NCBI RefSeq assembly: GCF_029087225.1
Contig: NZ_JARFJD010000002.1
Location: 434,001 to 498,000 of the forward strand
DNA length: 64,000 bases
Reading direction: 5' to 3'
Origin: Limnobacter olei
Lineage (GTDB): Bacteria > Pseudomonadota > Gammaproteobacteria > Burkholderiales > Burkholderiaceae_B
Below the pieces are notes generated by a model, which made no database searches, had not been told where the DNA came from, and was given only the letters and a program-made list of their open reading frames with translations. A program made the position numbers and the translations under genes. Of the stretch, positions 34,210 through 44,109 are shown piece by piece; position 1 is the stretch's first letter, and each line of letters begins with the position of its first letter.

Positions 34210-35954
34210 ACTGCATTCTCCGGGGGCAACAAAGCTTCGAGCACGGCAAGGTGATCGGCTTCATGCAAAGGTTTGTCATGGCGAATGCGCAGCATACGTG
34301 GAAAACGAACGGCCACCCCACTTTTGTGGCGAGTGGAGCGGGAAATTGCTTCGAATCCAAGTTCGAAAACCAGCACTGGCACCACAGTGCGAACCGGCCC
34401 AAACTTGTCCACAGTGTGTTTGCGAATGACTCGATCCACTTCCTTGAATTCTTCATCGGTAAGGCCAGAGTAAGCCTTGGCAAATGGCACCAAACGGGGC
34501 AAACCACGGGCGACGGTGTCTTCCACTTTCTCACCGTTCGCAATCGCCTGTGCCACCTCTTGCGCTTGCGCCTTCGAGGCGGGCGGTGTTTCCCACACGG
34601 CAAAGGTGTAATCGGTGTAAAGGCTTGCGCGGCGGCCATGGCCCCGCTGGGCATACACCAACACGCAATCCACGGTCATTGGATCAATTTTCCATTTCCA
34701 CCACAAGCCATCGGCTTTGGTGCGCCCAACTCCGTATTTGGACTCCAAGTGCTTCAGCATGAAACCCTCCACACCTCGCCCACGGCTCTCTTCGCGCAAC
34801 AGTTTCAATGCATCCCAGTTGGGTGCTTTCACACTTTGCGACAACAACAAACGCGGCATGGCATTCACGGTACTTTGTTCATGGTGTGAAGCATGAAATT
34901 TCTCCAGCGCAGTTCGACGCTCACGCTGAAGAAGATTCACCATGTTGTCGCCATGAAGCCGAAGCAGGTCGTAAGCCAAAAAAACAACCGGCGCATCGGC
35001 CATCAATTTTTTGCTAACCACTTTGCGATTCAAACGCCCTTGCAAAGCATTGAACCCAGCCGGCGCATCGCCTTGCCACACCAAAATTTCACCGTCCAGA
35101 ATGCAGCCGTCTGGCCATTCTGCAAACGCGGCCTGCAACTCGGGAAACTGCTCGCTAACCAACTCCTCGCCGCGCGACCACACCCACACCTGCCCACCTT
35201 CTTTCACCACTTGGGCGCGAATGCCATCGTATTTCCATTCCACCAACCAGTCGTCAACGGCACCTAAATTTTCAGGTTCCTCCTGCAAGGGATGCGCCAG
35301 AAAAAACGGCAAGGGTTGCCCCAAACGGCCGGGGTCTTGCCCTGTGCTGTTATCCACGGTTGCAGCCACTAAGGCACTGAACTGCTCTGCGGTGGGTTGA
35401 TTGCTTGCATCGGCAAATCCCATCATGCGAGTGGCCACCAGTTTGGCATCCAGCACAGCCAGCTCAGCCAAGGCACGGGTCACCAACAGCTTAGACACCC
35501 CCACTCGAAATCCACCTCCCACCAGTTTCACAAACAGGAATCGCTCTGTGGCGGTCAGTTCATTCCAGCAGCTTTGCACAGCCGCAATGCGATCTTCGTC
35601 GGGCAAATTGCGCAGGGGCAGAATTCGGTGTTGCATCCACCAGGCCAATCCTTGCGACTGGCTGGGCACTGTAGAGGAGGTCGGCAATACATGCGCGATT
35701 GTCTCTGCCAAATCGCCCACCGCCTGGTAGCTCTCTTCAAACAACCAATCGGGCAAACCACTCACCTGCAAGGCAACCTCCCGCAGTGTCCGTGTGGGCA
35801 CAGTGCGCTTGGGTTTTCCACCCGACAAGAAGTACACAGCCCAAGCGGCGTCCTCAGCAGGCGCATGTTCAAAGTAACGCTTTAAGGCCTGCACCTTGTG
35901 CAAAGTTGAGGTAGAGCCATCCAGTTCAGCGAACAATTCTGCAAACTGCTTCAT
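34206..35954 (-). CDS. ATP-dependent DNA ligase, bacterial repair (ligase-associated cassette) type
   Basis: This 582-residue ligase seals nicks in DNA using ATP. The adenylated lysine is K241 in WLVEWKYDGIRAQVV. Other nucleotidyltransferase motifs are ILDGEILVW, VEGFMLKHLESKYGVGR and LWWKWKIDPM. About 200 residues of N-terminal DNA-binding domain come first, and the OB-fold domain with RVPRMLRIRHDKP-like ending closes it. This is the repair ligase type that clusters with an exonuclease, PdeM and an Lhr-like helicase, distinct from the NAD-dependent replicative enzyme. It overlaps the upstream exonuclease gene by 4 bases and the downstream DUF429 gene by 4 bases. Confidence 0.94.
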   Translation of the reverse strand: MKQFAELFAELDGSTSTLHKVQALKRYFEHAPAEDAAWAVYFLSGGKPKRTVPTRTLREVALQVSGLPDWLFEESYQAVGDLAETIAHVLPTSSTVPSQSQGLAWWMQHRILPLRNLPDEDRIAAVQSCWNELTATERFLFVKLVGGGFRVGVSKLLVTRALAELAVLDAKLVATRMMGFADASNQPTAEQFSALVAATVDNSTGQDPGRLGQPLPFFLAHPLQEEPENLGAVDDWLVEWKYDGIRAQVVKEGGQVWVWSRGEELVSEQFPELQAAFAEWPDGCILDGEILVWQGDAPAGFNALQGRLNRKVVSKKLMADAPVVFLAYDLLRLHGDNMVNLLQRERRTALEKFHASHHEQSTVNAMPRLLLSQSVKAPNWDALKLLREESRGRGVEGFMLKHLESKYGVGRTKADGLWWKWKIDPMTVDCVLVYAQRGHGRRASLYTDYTFAVWETPPASKAQAQEVAQAIANGEKVEDTVARGLPRLVPFAKAYSGLTDEEFKEVDRVIRKHTVDKFGPVRTVVPVLVFELGFEAISRSTRHKSGVAVRFPRMLRIRHDKPLHEADHLAVLEALLPPENAV

Positions 35955-36961
35955 GCGGCAGGCTCCTGTTCGCCTTCTCCTTCGCCGCCATACTCAGTCA
36001 CGAAGGCACGTGCATTCAATCCCTGCTCTTGCAGCCAGCGCACCATCACCTGAACATAGCCGTGAGTCACAATCACCTGTTCCGCACCAGTGGCGCCGAT
36101 TGCACGCATCAGGCCGGGCCAGTCTGCATGGTCAGACATCACAAAACCCCGGTCTACATTGCTGCGCCTGCGCCCGCCGCGCAACTGCATCCAGCCCGAT
36201 GCAAATGCATCGGAATACGCATTGCCAAATCGCTTCATCCAGGCTGCACCTTGGGCAGCGGGCGGTGCAATGGCAAGACAGGTTTTGTAAATGGATTTAT
36301 CGAGTACCTCGCTCACGGTCAATGTTTCTGGCAACTTCACACCCGCATCTCGATAGGCCTTGTTCAACCCCTCGCAAGCACTGTGGCACACAATCGGGCC
36401 GATGCTTGAATCAACACCCGCCAGTATTCGTTGTGCCTTGCCAAATGAATAGCCGTACAACACGCTGGCTTTGCCCAGTGCTGCATTTGCAGCCCACCAG
36501 GCATTGATCTCGGCATAAATTTCGGCGTCGCTACGCCAGCGGTAAATGGGCAAGCCAAAGGTAGACTCTGTGATGAAGGTGTGGCATTTCACCGGTTCGA
36601 ATGCATCGCAAGTTAAATCGGGAGCCACCTTGTAATCGCCGCTGGCCACCCACACATGGCCTTGGTACTCCAGCCGAATTTGACAAGACCCCAACACGTG
36701 ACCCGCCGGGTGCAGCGAAATTTTCACACCGTTGTGAACGGTGCTTGTGCCATAAGGCAAGGTGTCCAGAGAAATATTGCCCAAGCGGGTACGCAATACA
36801 CCTTCGCCGGGCGCAGCACACAGGTAATGGTTGTGGCCAACACGGGCATGGTCAGCATGCGCATGGGTAATAATTGCGCGGTCTACCTTGCGCCACGGGT
36901 CGATATAAAAATCGCCCGGTGGGCAATACAAACCTTCGGGGCGACTCACCACCAAATCCAT
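35951..36961 (-). CDS. Ligase-associated DNA exonuclease, metallo-beta-lactamase fold
   Basis: This 336-residue enzyme has the metal site THAHADHARVGH near residues 32-43 and the SNM1/CPSF-type layout with GDYKVAPDLTCDAFEPV, TFITESTFGLPIY and MSDHADWPGLM. In the ligase-associated cassette it acts as a DNA exonuclease trimming ends before ligation. I start it at the ATG at 36961, with AAGG 9 bases before; the track of three residues upstream begins with a TTG. The start of the ligase gene overlaps its stop by 4 bases. The ClsB gene ends 26 bases upstream on the same strand and may be part of the same transcript. Confidence 0.92.
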   Translation of the reverse strand: MDLVVSRPEGLYCPPGDFYIDPWRKVDRAIITHAHADHARVGHNHYLCAAPGEGVLRTRLGNISLDTLPYGTSTVHNGVKISLHPAGHVLGSCQIRLEYQGHVWVASGDYKVAPDLTCDAFEPVKCHTFITESTFGLPIYRWRSDAEIYAEINAWWAANAALGKASVLYGYSFGKAQRILAGVDSSIGPIVCHSACEGLNKAYRDAGVKLPETLTVSEVLDKSIYKTCLAIAPPAAQGAAWMKRFGNAYSDAFASGWMQLRGGRRRSNVDRGFVMSDHADWPGLMRAIGATGAEQVIVTHGYVQVMVRWLQEQGLNARAFVTEYGGEGEGEQEPAA

Positions 36962-36986
36962 GCTGCACAACCTTCAAGAACAAGCA

Positions 36987-38339
36987 CTAATACCGGCTGC
37001 CAAAACCACCCAGAAAAACAGCCAAGAGCATTAATTTATAACACAGCCAGCTGAACACCCTTTCTTTCAAAGGTCGCTGTGCGTGTTCATGGGCTTGAAT
37101 TTCGCGGCTGTCTTTCTGAATGGATTTTTGTAGTTCTTCGCGCAGCGCACTTGCAAACTCGCGGTTATACACAATCACATTGGCCTCTCGTGCAAACAGA
37201 GAACTCAATGGGTCCAAGTTGGATGAACCCACCGTGGCCCAGTTGGAATCCACCACTGCTACTTTGGCGTGTAGAAAGCTGGGCAAATACTCATAAATAT
37301 CGACCCCTGCACTCAACAAACTCGAATACAAACTTTGCGTGGCGTAATGCTGAAAGCGATACTCCACTCGCCCTTGCAACAACAGTTGAACATGCACGCC
37401 GCGCGCACGCGCAGCCAACAAGGCTTTGCGTATTTTGCGGCCGGGCAAAAAATAAGCATTGCTCAGAATGATTGAGCGCTGCGCATTGCCAATGGCCTGC
37501 ACGTAGGCGCGCTCAATTCGCCTGCGCAAGCGAAAATTGTCGCGCACAGCCAGCTGGGCTTTTACCTTGCCCGCTGCTTTGGGTTTGGGCGTTGCGCGCT
37601 GGCGGGCCATTGCCTCTTGTAACTGTTCAACCCTTTCCTTCCACCAAGCCGAACTAAAAGTATCAGTCACCCGGCCGCCCGGGCCAATTTGGAGCCACAG
37701 CCACTCCATGTTGTGCCACACATCCAGAACCACAGGGCCTTGCACTTGCACAGCAAAGTCATAGCGGGGCCCCAAGGTTTTTTGATCCAGCAAATCGGTG
37801 TTCACCACCATGGCTTGCTCGCGCATTCCACCTGAAGCGCCCCAAATCGGTTCCCGTTTCTGTCGCGCGCGCTCTGTTGCCTTGAGCAACTCATCGCGTT
37901 CCCCTTCATGATTCCAGTCATCAATCAGGTTAATGCCACCCACAAAAGCAATGTCGTGATCGACAGCAATGATTTTCCGGTGCATGCGACGAAGCCGTTT
38001 CGGGTTCAGCTTGAACAACACGCCCTCAGGTCGAAACACCCGCACATGCACGCCATGCTGCTGCAAAGTGGGCACCCATGTGCGCGCGCCTTCCTGTCCA
38101 CCAAAACCATCCAGCACCAGGCGCACATTCACCCCGCGTGCTGCGGCACGGCACATCGCCTCACAAAATGCTTCGCCAATTGAGTCGTTTGCAAAAATAT
38201 AGGTTTCGACGCGCACGGCATGCCTGGCTTGCTCGATGGCATTCAACGCTCTTGGGAACAGTTGCTCGCCGCCCACCAACAACTCAACCGCATTGCCCTC
38301 CCGCTCGGGCGCGGCTGCTGGCAATAGGTTCAACACCAT
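36987..38339 (-). CDS. clsB: Cardiolipin synthase ClsB-type phospholipase D family protein
   Basis: This 450-residue protein has two HKD motifs: H120/K122 in MHRKIIAVDHDIAFVGG and H357/K359/D364 in LHAKVAVVDSNWATVGSSN. It has no N-terminal membrane helices, so it matches ClsB rather than ClsA; a hydrophobic segment lies at the extreme C-terminus (about 428-447). ClsB makes cardiolipin from phosphatidylglycerol and other head-group donors. The ATG at 38339 has GGAG 5 bases before it. It overlaps the upstream endonuclease-family gene by 10 bases, reproducing the ybhP-clsB pair of E. coli. The usual third partner ybhN is absent here. Confidence 0.92.
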   Translation of the reverse strand: MVLNLLPAAAPEREGNAVELLVGGEQLFPRALNAIEQARHAVRVETYIFANDSIGEAFCEAMCRAAARGVNVRLVLDGFGGQEGARTWVPTLQQHGVHVRVFRPEGVLFKLNPKRLRRMHRKIIAVDHDIAFVGGINLIDDWNHEGERDELLKATERARQKREPIWGASGGMREQAMVVNTDLLDQKTLGPRYDFAVQVQGPVVLDVWHNMEWLWLQIGPGGRVTDTFSSAWWKERVEQLQEAMARQRATPKPKAAGKVKAQLAVRDNFRLRRRIERAYVQAIGNAQRSIILSNAYFLPGRKIRKALLAARARGVHVQLLLQGRVEYRFQHYATQSLYSSLLSAGVDIYEYLPSFLHAKVAVVDSNWATVGSSNLDPLSSLFAREANVIVYNREFASALREELQKSIQKDSREIQAHEHAQRPLKERVFSWLCYKLMLLAVFLGGFGSRY

Positions 38340-39124
38340 GCACACTCCAGGTCGACCACGAATGGCGCATGGTCAGACAACTTGGCCCAAGCAGACCCAT
38401 GAAGCACCGTGGCCTCATGAACCTTAAAACCACGGGCAAATACGCGGTCAAGCCCCAGCAAAGGAAACCGGCTTGGGAAACTACCCACACGGGCCAGGCG
38501 ATTGTGTTTGCCTAGGGGCATGACTTCCTCGGCCTGCAAGCCTTGCTGCAAAATTGGCCCCAAGCGGCGCTGCCAGTCGTTGAAATCGCCCGCAACCACC
38601 AAAGGCATGCCAGCGGGCACATGCGTACCCACATGCTCAATCAGTTTGCTGGCCTGCCGTACACGGCTGCGATACAGCAAACCAAAATGCGCCACCATGG
38701 CGTGAATGGGGCCTGCTGGAGTTTTTACGCAGCAATGCAGCAAACCACGTTGCTCAAGCCGGTGGTCTGACACGTCCTGATTCAGCATCCATTCAATTTC
38801 GTATCGCGACAACAAGGCGTTGCCATGGTGCCCGTGCGAATACACCGCATTCATGCCGTAAGCTGTGAAGTATTGTTGGCTGGCATGGCCCAACAGGTTG
38901 TCAATCGCAGAGGGCGATTGGGCGAGAAACTCGTGTTGCCCGCCCTCGGGCCAATGTTCAAACTTGCCCGCATGGCGATCGTGCCGACCCTGAACTTCCT
39001 GTAAAAATACAAGGTCCGCATTCATGGCATGAATTTGTTCGCGCAAGGCGTGAATGGTCAGGGAAGGCTTGCGCAGGCCCATCACCCCTTTGTGAATGTT
39101 GTAGGTCGCAATTCGAAGTCGCAT
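38330..39124 (-). CDS. Endonuclease/exonuclease/phosphatase family protein (YbhP-like)
   Basis: This 264-residue protein has the EEP-fold motifs TYNIHKGVMG near residue 6, LVFLQEVQGRHDR near 39, VAGDFNDWQRRLG and the closing SDHAPFVVDLE. Members hydrolyse phosphodiesters in nucleic acids, lipids or small molecules; coupling to clsB suggests a role linked to phospholipids, as supposed for E. coli YbhP. The start is taken at the ATG at 39124, though a TTG three codons upstream is possible. The clsB start lies within its 3' end. Confidence 0.87.
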   Translation of the reverse strand: MRLRIATYNIHKGVMGLRKPSLTIHALREQIHAMNADLVFLQEVQGRHDRHAGKFEHWPEGGQHEFLAQSPSAIDNLLGHASQQYFTAYGMNAVYSHGHHGNALLSRYEIEWMLNQDVSDHRLEQRGLLHCCVKTPAGPIHAMVAHFGLLYRSRVRQASKLIEHVGTHVPAGMPLVVAGDFNDWQRRLGPILQQGLQAEEVMPLGKHNRLARVGSFPSRFPLLGLDRVFARGFKVHEATVLHGSAWAKLSDHAPFVVDLECAWC

Positions 39125-39297
39125 TACATGCAATACCTAGAAAATAGATCGGTAAATTACCAAGTCAATTCAAGTCATGTCACAAACACAGGGTATTGCC
39201 CCCCAATTAGGGTTACCCCTAAACTCAATTTGTAAATATTGAACCTTCTAAAGCAGTTTAAAACCGTTTCCAGCAGTAGCTACATACCGTATATGAA

Positions 39298-39323
39298 AAA
39301 AGGGGCCCTTCGCGGCCCCTTTG
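39298..39323 (-). terminator. Rho-independent terminator after nudB
   Basis: AAAGGGGCC and GGCCCCTTT form a 9-base stem around a 6-base loop; on the minus strand six T follow. It lies just downstream of the nudB stop and ends the fmdB-DUF502-aspS-nudB transcript. The 173 bases to its left, up to the endonuclease-family start, are AT-rich and hold no gene I can see. Confidence 0.88.
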
Positions 39324-39328
39324 TATTT

Positions 39329-39838
39329 TCAGGCCAGCCCGGCCTGAAGCTTTAAGTTCAAATCAAGAATGGCTTGTGCATTGTTGGGTGAAAAACAGCG
39401 GCCCGCTGCCTCTTGTGCATTCATCCAGGCATACCCAACATGCTCATCGGCAGCCAACTTGGGAATAAATTCGACAGGCACACAGGCCAAGAACCAATGC
39501 TCGGTGTTGTGGGTAACACCTTGCGGGTAACGATGACGCCAATGTTCGAAAATTTCGTACTGCAAACTGTGTGGCCACGGCCTAAGCACACCGGGTTGCA
39601 ACAATTCATCAGGTTTGGCATCCACCACAGTGGGTGACTGCACAGGCGTGGCCACAAACCCGGTTTCTTCGGCCAGCTCACGCACAGCCGCATGTAAGGG
39701 CAATTCATCTGGAAAATCGAGACTGCCGGTCACCGATTGCCAGTAACCGGCTTTGTCAGCCCGTTCTATCAATAAAAAATCCCCGTCCGGGCTGACCATC
39801 ACGACCAGCACCGACACAGGGATTTTATGACCGCTCAA
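39329..39838 (-). CDS. nudB: Dihydroneopterin triphosphate diphosphatase (Nudix)
   Basis: NudB removes pyrophosphate from dihydroneopterin triphosphate in folate synthesis. This 169-residue protein shows the NudB pattern YWQSVTGSLDF followed by the Nudix helix with RELAEETGF. The loop between the first glycine and glutamate of the Nudix box is one residue longer than the textbook box (G-x6-E instead of G-x5-E). HWFLACVP and HVGYAWMNAQEA are also typical. It lies 20 bases after aspS, a common arrangement in Burkholderiales. Confidence 0.9.
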   Translation of the reverse strand: MSGHKIPVSVLVVMVSPDGDFLLIERADKAGYWQSVTGSLDFPDELPLHAAVRELAEETGFVATPVQSPTVVDAKPDELLQPGVLRPWPHSLQYEIFEHWRHRYPQGVTHNTEHWFLACVPVEFIPKLAADEHVGYAWMNAQEAAGRCFSPNNAQAILDLNLKLQAGLA

Positions 39839-39858
39839 AACTGCGCCGCCCTACGTGG

Positions 39859-41664
39859 TCAAGCCACGTTTTTGGGTTCGGTCTGCCGCAAACGAATATG
39901 CAACTCACGCAACTGCTTTTCGTCTACAGGGCTTGGGGCCTGGGTCAACAAGCACTGCGCACGCTGTGTTTTCGGGAAAGCGATTACGTCGCGAATGCTC
40001 TCTGCACCACTCATCATGGTCACAATGCGGTCCAGGCCAAAGGCCAAACCACCATGGGGTGGCGCACCGTATTGCAGGGCATCCAGCAGGAAACCAAACT
40101 TGGCTGCCGCTTCTTCTTCAGAAATATTCAGCGCACGGAACACCTTGCTCTGAACCTTTTCCTTGTGAATACGCACTGAACCGCCGCCCAACTCCCAACC
40201 GTTCAACACCATGTCGTAAGCCTTGGCAATACATTTGCCAGGATCGGTAGTCAGGTAGTCTTCGTGGCCGTCTTTGGGACTGGTGAAGGGGTGGTGGCAA
40301 GCCACCCAGCGACCGGCTTCTTCGTCCAGTTCAAACATCGGGAAGTCGATCACCCACAATGGCTCCCACCGCCCCTGCGCCAAACCGGCTTTCTGACCAA
40401 ATTCGCTATGGCCAATCTTCAGGCGCAAAGCACCCATGGCGTCGTTCACCACCTTGGCTTTGTCAGCACCAAAGAACAGAATGTCGCCATCGGCTGCGCC
40501 ACTGCGCTTGAGCAATTCATTCAGGGCGGTGTCGTGAATGTTTTTCACGATGGGCGACTGCAAACCATCGCGGCCCTTGGCCAGTTCATTCACCTTGATC
40601 CAGGCCAGCCCCTTGGCGCCGTAAATGCCCACAAACTTGGTGTAGTTGTCAATTTCGGAACGCGGAATTTCAGCGCCACCCGGCACACGCAGCGCCACTA
40701 CACGGCCATTGTCCGTATTGGCCGGGCCAGAGAACACCTTGAAATCCACATCTTTCATGATGTCGGTGAGTTCAGTGAATTCCATCTTCACGCGCAGGTC
40801 GGGTTTGTCTGAACCAAAACGCGCCATGGCTTCGCTGTAGGGCATCACCGGGAAGGGGTTTTGCAATTCCACATCCATGGTTTGCTTGAACACCTTGCGG
40901 ATCATGTCCTCAAACAAATCACGAATCTCTTGCTCGGTCAGAAATGAGGTTTCAATGTCCACCTGGGTGAATTCAGGCTGACGGTCGGCGCGCAGGTCTT
41001 CATCGCGGAAACACTTGGTGATTTGGTAATAACGATCATAACCAGCCACCATCAGCATTTGTTTGAACAACTGGGGGGACTGCGGCAGGGCGAAAAACTC
41101 GCCAGCATGCACACGGGAAGGTACCAAGTAATCGCGCGCGCCCTCAGGCGTACTCTTGGTCAGCATCGGTGTTTCAATGTCAACAAACCCCTGCGCATCC
41201 AGGTGATTGCGAATGGCCATGGCCACTTTGTAACGCAGCATCAGGTTCTTCTGCATTTGCGGACGGCGCAGATCGAGAACCCGGTGGGTCAAGCGAGTGG
41301 TTTCAGACAAATTCTCATCATCCAACTGGAACGGAGGCGTGACCGAGGCATTCAGAATTTCAAGGCCTTTGCACAACACCTCCACGCCACCACTTTTCAG
41401 GTTGCTGTTTTCAGTGCCTTGCGGGCGAGCACGCACCAGACCTTCCACACGCACACAAAACTCGTTGCGCAAAGTTTCTGCGGTGGAAAATACATCGGCC
41501 AGGTCGGGGTCACACACCACCTGCACCAAACCCTCGCGGTCGCGAAGGTCGATAAAAATAACTCCGCCGTGGTCTCGGCGACGTTGTACCCAGCCGCACA
41601 GGGCAATGGTTTGACCCAAGTAGGCCTGTGACACATTGCCACAATAGTCAGTACGCATTTTCAT
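39859..41664 (-). CDS. aspS: Aspartyl-tRNA synthetase
   Basis: This 601-residue class II synthetase charges tRNA-Asp. It has the N-terminal anticodon-binding OB fold ([22 protein letters not shown] near residue 25), motif 2 [19 protein letters not shown] near 217, the bacterial-type GAD insertion, and motif 3 [13 protein letters not shown] near 545. Bacterial length. It probably belongs to the non-discriminating or discriminating type; that cannot be decided by eye. The ATG at 41664 overlaps the DUF502 stop by 4 bases (ATGA), which indicates translational coupling. Confidence 0.97.
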   Translation of the reverse strand: MKMRTDYCGNVSQAYLGQTIALCGWVQRRRDHGGVIFIDLRDREGLVQVVCDPDLADVFSTAETLRNEFCVRVEGLVRARPQGTENSNLKSGGVEVLCKGLEILNASVTPPFQLDDENLSETTRLTHRVLDLRRPQMQKNLMLRYKVAMAIRNHLDAQGFVDIETPMLTKSTPEGARDYLVPSRVHAGEFFALPQSPQLFKQMLMVAGYDRYYQITKCFRDEDLRADRQPEFTQVDIETSFLTEQEIRDLFEDMIRKVFKQTMDVELQNPFPVMPYSEAMARFGSDKPDLRVKMEFTELTDIMKDVDFKVFSGPANTDNGRVVALRVPGGAEIPRSEIDNYTKFVGIYGAKGLAWIKVNELAKGRDGLQSPIVKNIHDTALNELLKRSGAADGDILFFGADKAKVVNDAMGALRLKIGHSEFGQKAGLAQGRWEPLWVIDFPMFELDEEAGRWVACHHPFTSPKDGHEDYLTTDPGKCIAKAYDMVLNGWELGGGSVRIHKEKVQSKVFRALNISEEEAAAKFGFLLDALQYGAPPHGGLAFGLDRIVTMMSGAESIRDVIAFPKTQRAQCLLTQAPSPVDEKQLRELHIRLRQTEPKNVA

Positions 41665-42350
41665 GAATGTAAGTCTTTTTTAATGGGTTGATCCAACACG
41701 TCATCAGAAGGTGTTACCACCCCCAAAGACACAATGTACTTCAAGGCCTCGTCCACAGACAAACCGGACGGCCGCAATAATTTTTCGGGCACCATGATCA
41801 CGTATCCCGAGGCAGGGCTAGGCGATGTGGGCACGTAAACCGACACCAGCGGCCCCTGATCATTCAGGTTTTCCAGCAAGCTGGGCGGCGGTGTGCCGGT
41901 CACAAAACCCAAGACCCACACCCCAGGGTGTGGGTAGGGTACCAACACCGAACGTGTGAACGCTTTGCCGGATGAGCTTAACAGCGTATCGGACACCTGC
42001 TTGACGCTGTTGTACACAATTTTGAACAAGGGAATGCGCGACAGTACCCAGTCACCGGCCTTGAATAACCAAGCCCCGAAATAATTGGCCGCCAACACCC
42101 CCGTGCCCAACAACACAGCAAGGGTCAAAATAACACCCAGCCCGGGAATATGCACACCCAGCCACACCCGGGGGTGCAGCGCATCGGGCAGCAACATCAG
42201 GGTTTGGTCCATCAAACCCACCACCAAGGCCAATACCCACAAGGTGATACCCAAGGGCACCCAGATCAACAACCCCGTCAGCAGGTATTTCTTGATGATG
42301 TCCGAGTTCAATACCCGTTCAGGCAACTTGACCGACGGCTTAGCTGGCAT
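41661..42350 (-). CDS. DUF502 inner-membrane protein
   Basis: This 229-residue protein begins with a short basic N-terminus then two membrane helices (near residues 21-43 and 66-90), followed by the conserved cytoplasmic part [22 protein letters not shown] and [18 protein letters not shown], diagnostic of DUF502. [16 protein letters not shown] is also typical. The function is unknown. I use the ATG at 42350; a longer frame from 42491 would run 141 bases further into the FmdB gene. It overlaps FmdB by 11 bases and aspS by 4 bases, so the four-gene set is tightly packed. Confidence 0.9.
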   Translation of the reverse strand: MPAKPSVKLPERVLNSDIIKKYLLTGLLIWVPLGITLWVLALVVGLMDQTLMLLPDALHPRVWLGVHIPGLGVILTLAVLLGTGVLAANYFGAWLFKAGDWVLSRIPLFKIVYNSVKQVSDTLLSSSGKAFTRSVLVPYPHPGVWVLGFVTGTPPPSLLENLNDQGPLVSVYVPTSPSPASGYVIMVPEKLLRPSGLSVDEALKYIVSLGVVTPSDDVLDQPIKKDLHS

Positions 42351-42651
42351 CTGAACTTGACGCCGTGGTTGATGGGGAGCTTGCATTTGACGCAGCAGTT
42401 GCTGCACCCGCTGCCGGCTTTTCCGAGGTGGACGAAGCAGTCGAAGCAGCGGCCGACGATGCACCGCCGCCGCCCCGGAAATCAGTGACATACCAACCGG
42501 AGCCTTTCAATTGAAAGCCCGCCGCAGTCACCTGCTTCGCAAAGCTGGCCTGCCCGCAACTTGGACACTGGGTCAAGGGGGCATCGCTCAGTTTTTGCAA
42601 CACGTCTTTTTCGAAGCCACACGCTTCACAGCGATACGCATAAATAGGCAT
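42340..42651 (-). CDS. FmdB-family zinc ribbon protein
   Basis: This 103-residue protein begins MPIYAYRCEACGFE, the FmdB start, with zinc ligands C8/C11 and C29/C32 (CEAC and CPSC) and the FKLKGSGWY-like segment QLKGSGWYVTDF. The last 45 residues are low-complexity Ala, Ser and Thr, as usual for the family. It may bind nucleic acid or act as a regulatory zinc protein; no activity is established. It is first in the operon leading to aspS. The ATG at 42651 is the family start; a frame from 42690 adds 13 unlike residues. Confidence 0.9.
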   Translation of the reverse strand: MPIYAYRCEACGFEKDVLQKLSDAPLTQCPSCGQASFAKQVTAAGFQLKGSGWYVTDFRGGGGASSAAASTASSTSEKPAAGAATAASNASSPSTTASSSDAS

Positions 42652-42737
42652 TTCCGCTACACCTGCAAATACAAACGAAAAACTCCCCATTATAAGATGG
42701 AAGGCTCAAGAACTCCAACATCCTGAATTTCAACGAC

Positions 42738-42772
42738 AAAAAAAGAGCGCTTTCCTTTCGAAAAGCGCTCTT
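42738..42772 (-). terminator. Rho-independent terminator after the desaturase gene
   Basis: AAGAGCGCTTT and AAAGCGCTCTT form an 11-base stem; on the minus strand it is followed by seven T. It lies about 100 bases past the desaturase stop. The rest of the 222-base gap up to fmdB should contain the fmdB-aspS promoter, which I cannot place exactly. Confidence 0.85.
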
Positions 42773-42873
42773 CGTGTCGACGGAGTAGGCTGCCCCAATC
42801 ATGAATTCAGCCAATGACACTAGAACTACGCCGCCCCCTCTCTAGCAAAGAGCGGTTTTGGATCAACAGGCTC

Positions 42874-43995
42874 TTAGGCGGCCTGGTATCCTGCCTCTTG
42901 TTGACCCTGCTCCTTGGCTGACCAGCGGTTGGCGCGCTTGAAGGTACCTAGGTCGTTGAATCGCACACCGTTTGCACGCATCACTTCGTGCGCCTTCTTG
43001 GCAGTCATCTGACGAATGTAGAAAGGATCACGCACTACGAAGTGATGAATGCCGTGGGTGGAGCCGAAATTGAAACAGAACAGGTGGGGAATGATGAACC
43101 ACTTGCTGTTCAGGACTTGACACTGCTGCACGAAGTTACCGTCTTCAATGTCGCCGAAGTAATGCATGTTCGAGCTAATGAAGTTGATGCTGAATGAACG
43201 CAACAGGTTGGGTGCAAAAATCAGCACTGCAACAGTGTTGGCGGTAGCCACCAGCTCAGGTGTAACAAATGCGGGCCAAGGCACGCTGTAACCTACGGCC
43301 CAGGCTGCAGCCTCCACCGCCCAGTAAGCCACGTAGGCGTGCCATCCAATGTAGAAAGCAGAGGCCAAGGGGAAGTTGCCAATTGCACCACGCATCAGTG
43401 CTTTCAAGCGCAGGTGCTTGGGCACTTTCAGGATACGCAACACCACGCTGAGTTCAAGATCAAGCATCATCAGCAAGCGCAAGGGGGTGAAACGCTCGCC
43501 ATTGGTGATAGCACGTTCTTCCAGATCAGTTTCCGTGCCGGAATGTTTGTGATGATGCAGGTGCAGGTGGCGGCGCAACCATGGGTTGATTGTGCTGGGG
43601 CGGCAAATCCACACCAGTGCCATCATCAGGTTATGCATGAACTTGTTCTTGCGGAAATACATGTAATGGATCAGGTCATGTTCCAGCTCATGCGTAAAGC
43701 TCAGGAATATGGCGATGACCGGAATGGTCACATACCAGGCCAGCACACCTTCCAGGTAAGCCCAACCAGTCAACACTGCGCCCGCCATCGAGAACAGCAA
43801 AATCGCCATGCCAATGGCGTCTTGATGCTGCAGAATCGGGTATTTGGCGCGAATTCTGTCGCCTTCAGCAAGCACCGCTGTTTTGATGGTTGCAATGCGC
43901 TTTTGGTCTTGCGTATTGATACTGTTCTGCTTGATTCTTGAACCACCTTCGGCCTTGGCCGGCTGGCTCATCAGCTTTTCACTCAAACTTGACAT
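42874..43995 (-). CDS. Membrane fatty acid desaturase
   Basis: This 373-residue diiron membrane enzyme introduces a double bond into fatty acyl chains. The histidine boxes are HELEHDLIH (residues 102-110), HLHLHHHKH (143-151) and HGIHHFVV near 320. Membrane segments surround them (about 60-80, 85-102, 215-240 and 250-270). The N-terminal 50 residues are polar. It sits alone between a terminator and a divergent AraC regulator gene, which probably controls it. The regiospecificity cannot be read from the sequence. Confidence 0.9.
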   Translation of the reverse strand: MSSLSEKLMSQPAKAEGGSRIKQNSINTQDQKRIATIKTAVLAEGDRIRAKYPILQHQDAIGMAILLFSMAGAVLTGWAYLEGVLAWYVTIPVIAIFLSFTHELEHDLIHYMYFRKNKFMHNLMMALVWICRPSTINPWLRRHLHLHHHKHSGTETDLEERAITNGERFTPLRLLMMLDLELSVVLRILKVPKHLRLKALMRGAIGNFPLASAFYIGWHAYVAYWAVEAAAWAVGYSVPWPAFVTPELVATANTVAVLIFAPNLLRSFSINFISSNMHYFGDIEDGNFVQQCQVLNSKWFIIPHLFCFNFGSTHGIHHFVVRDPFYIRQMTAKKAHEVMRANGVRFNDLGTFKRANRWSAKEQGQQEAGYQAA

Positions 43996-44109
43996 ACTCT
44001 TGCCTCTTTATGATTTGGCTTTTGATGATTGAAGTATGCTTGGTGTTGCGCAGTAAAGCTTGTTCTGAAACGACAAGCTTATGACCTTCGACGCCACAAT
44101 AAGCACTCA

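Noticed and set aside
39214-39220. TACCCCT, a NarL-type heptamer, in the gap before the endonuclease-family gene
   Set aside because: A single heptamer is expected by chance and no nitrate genes are near.
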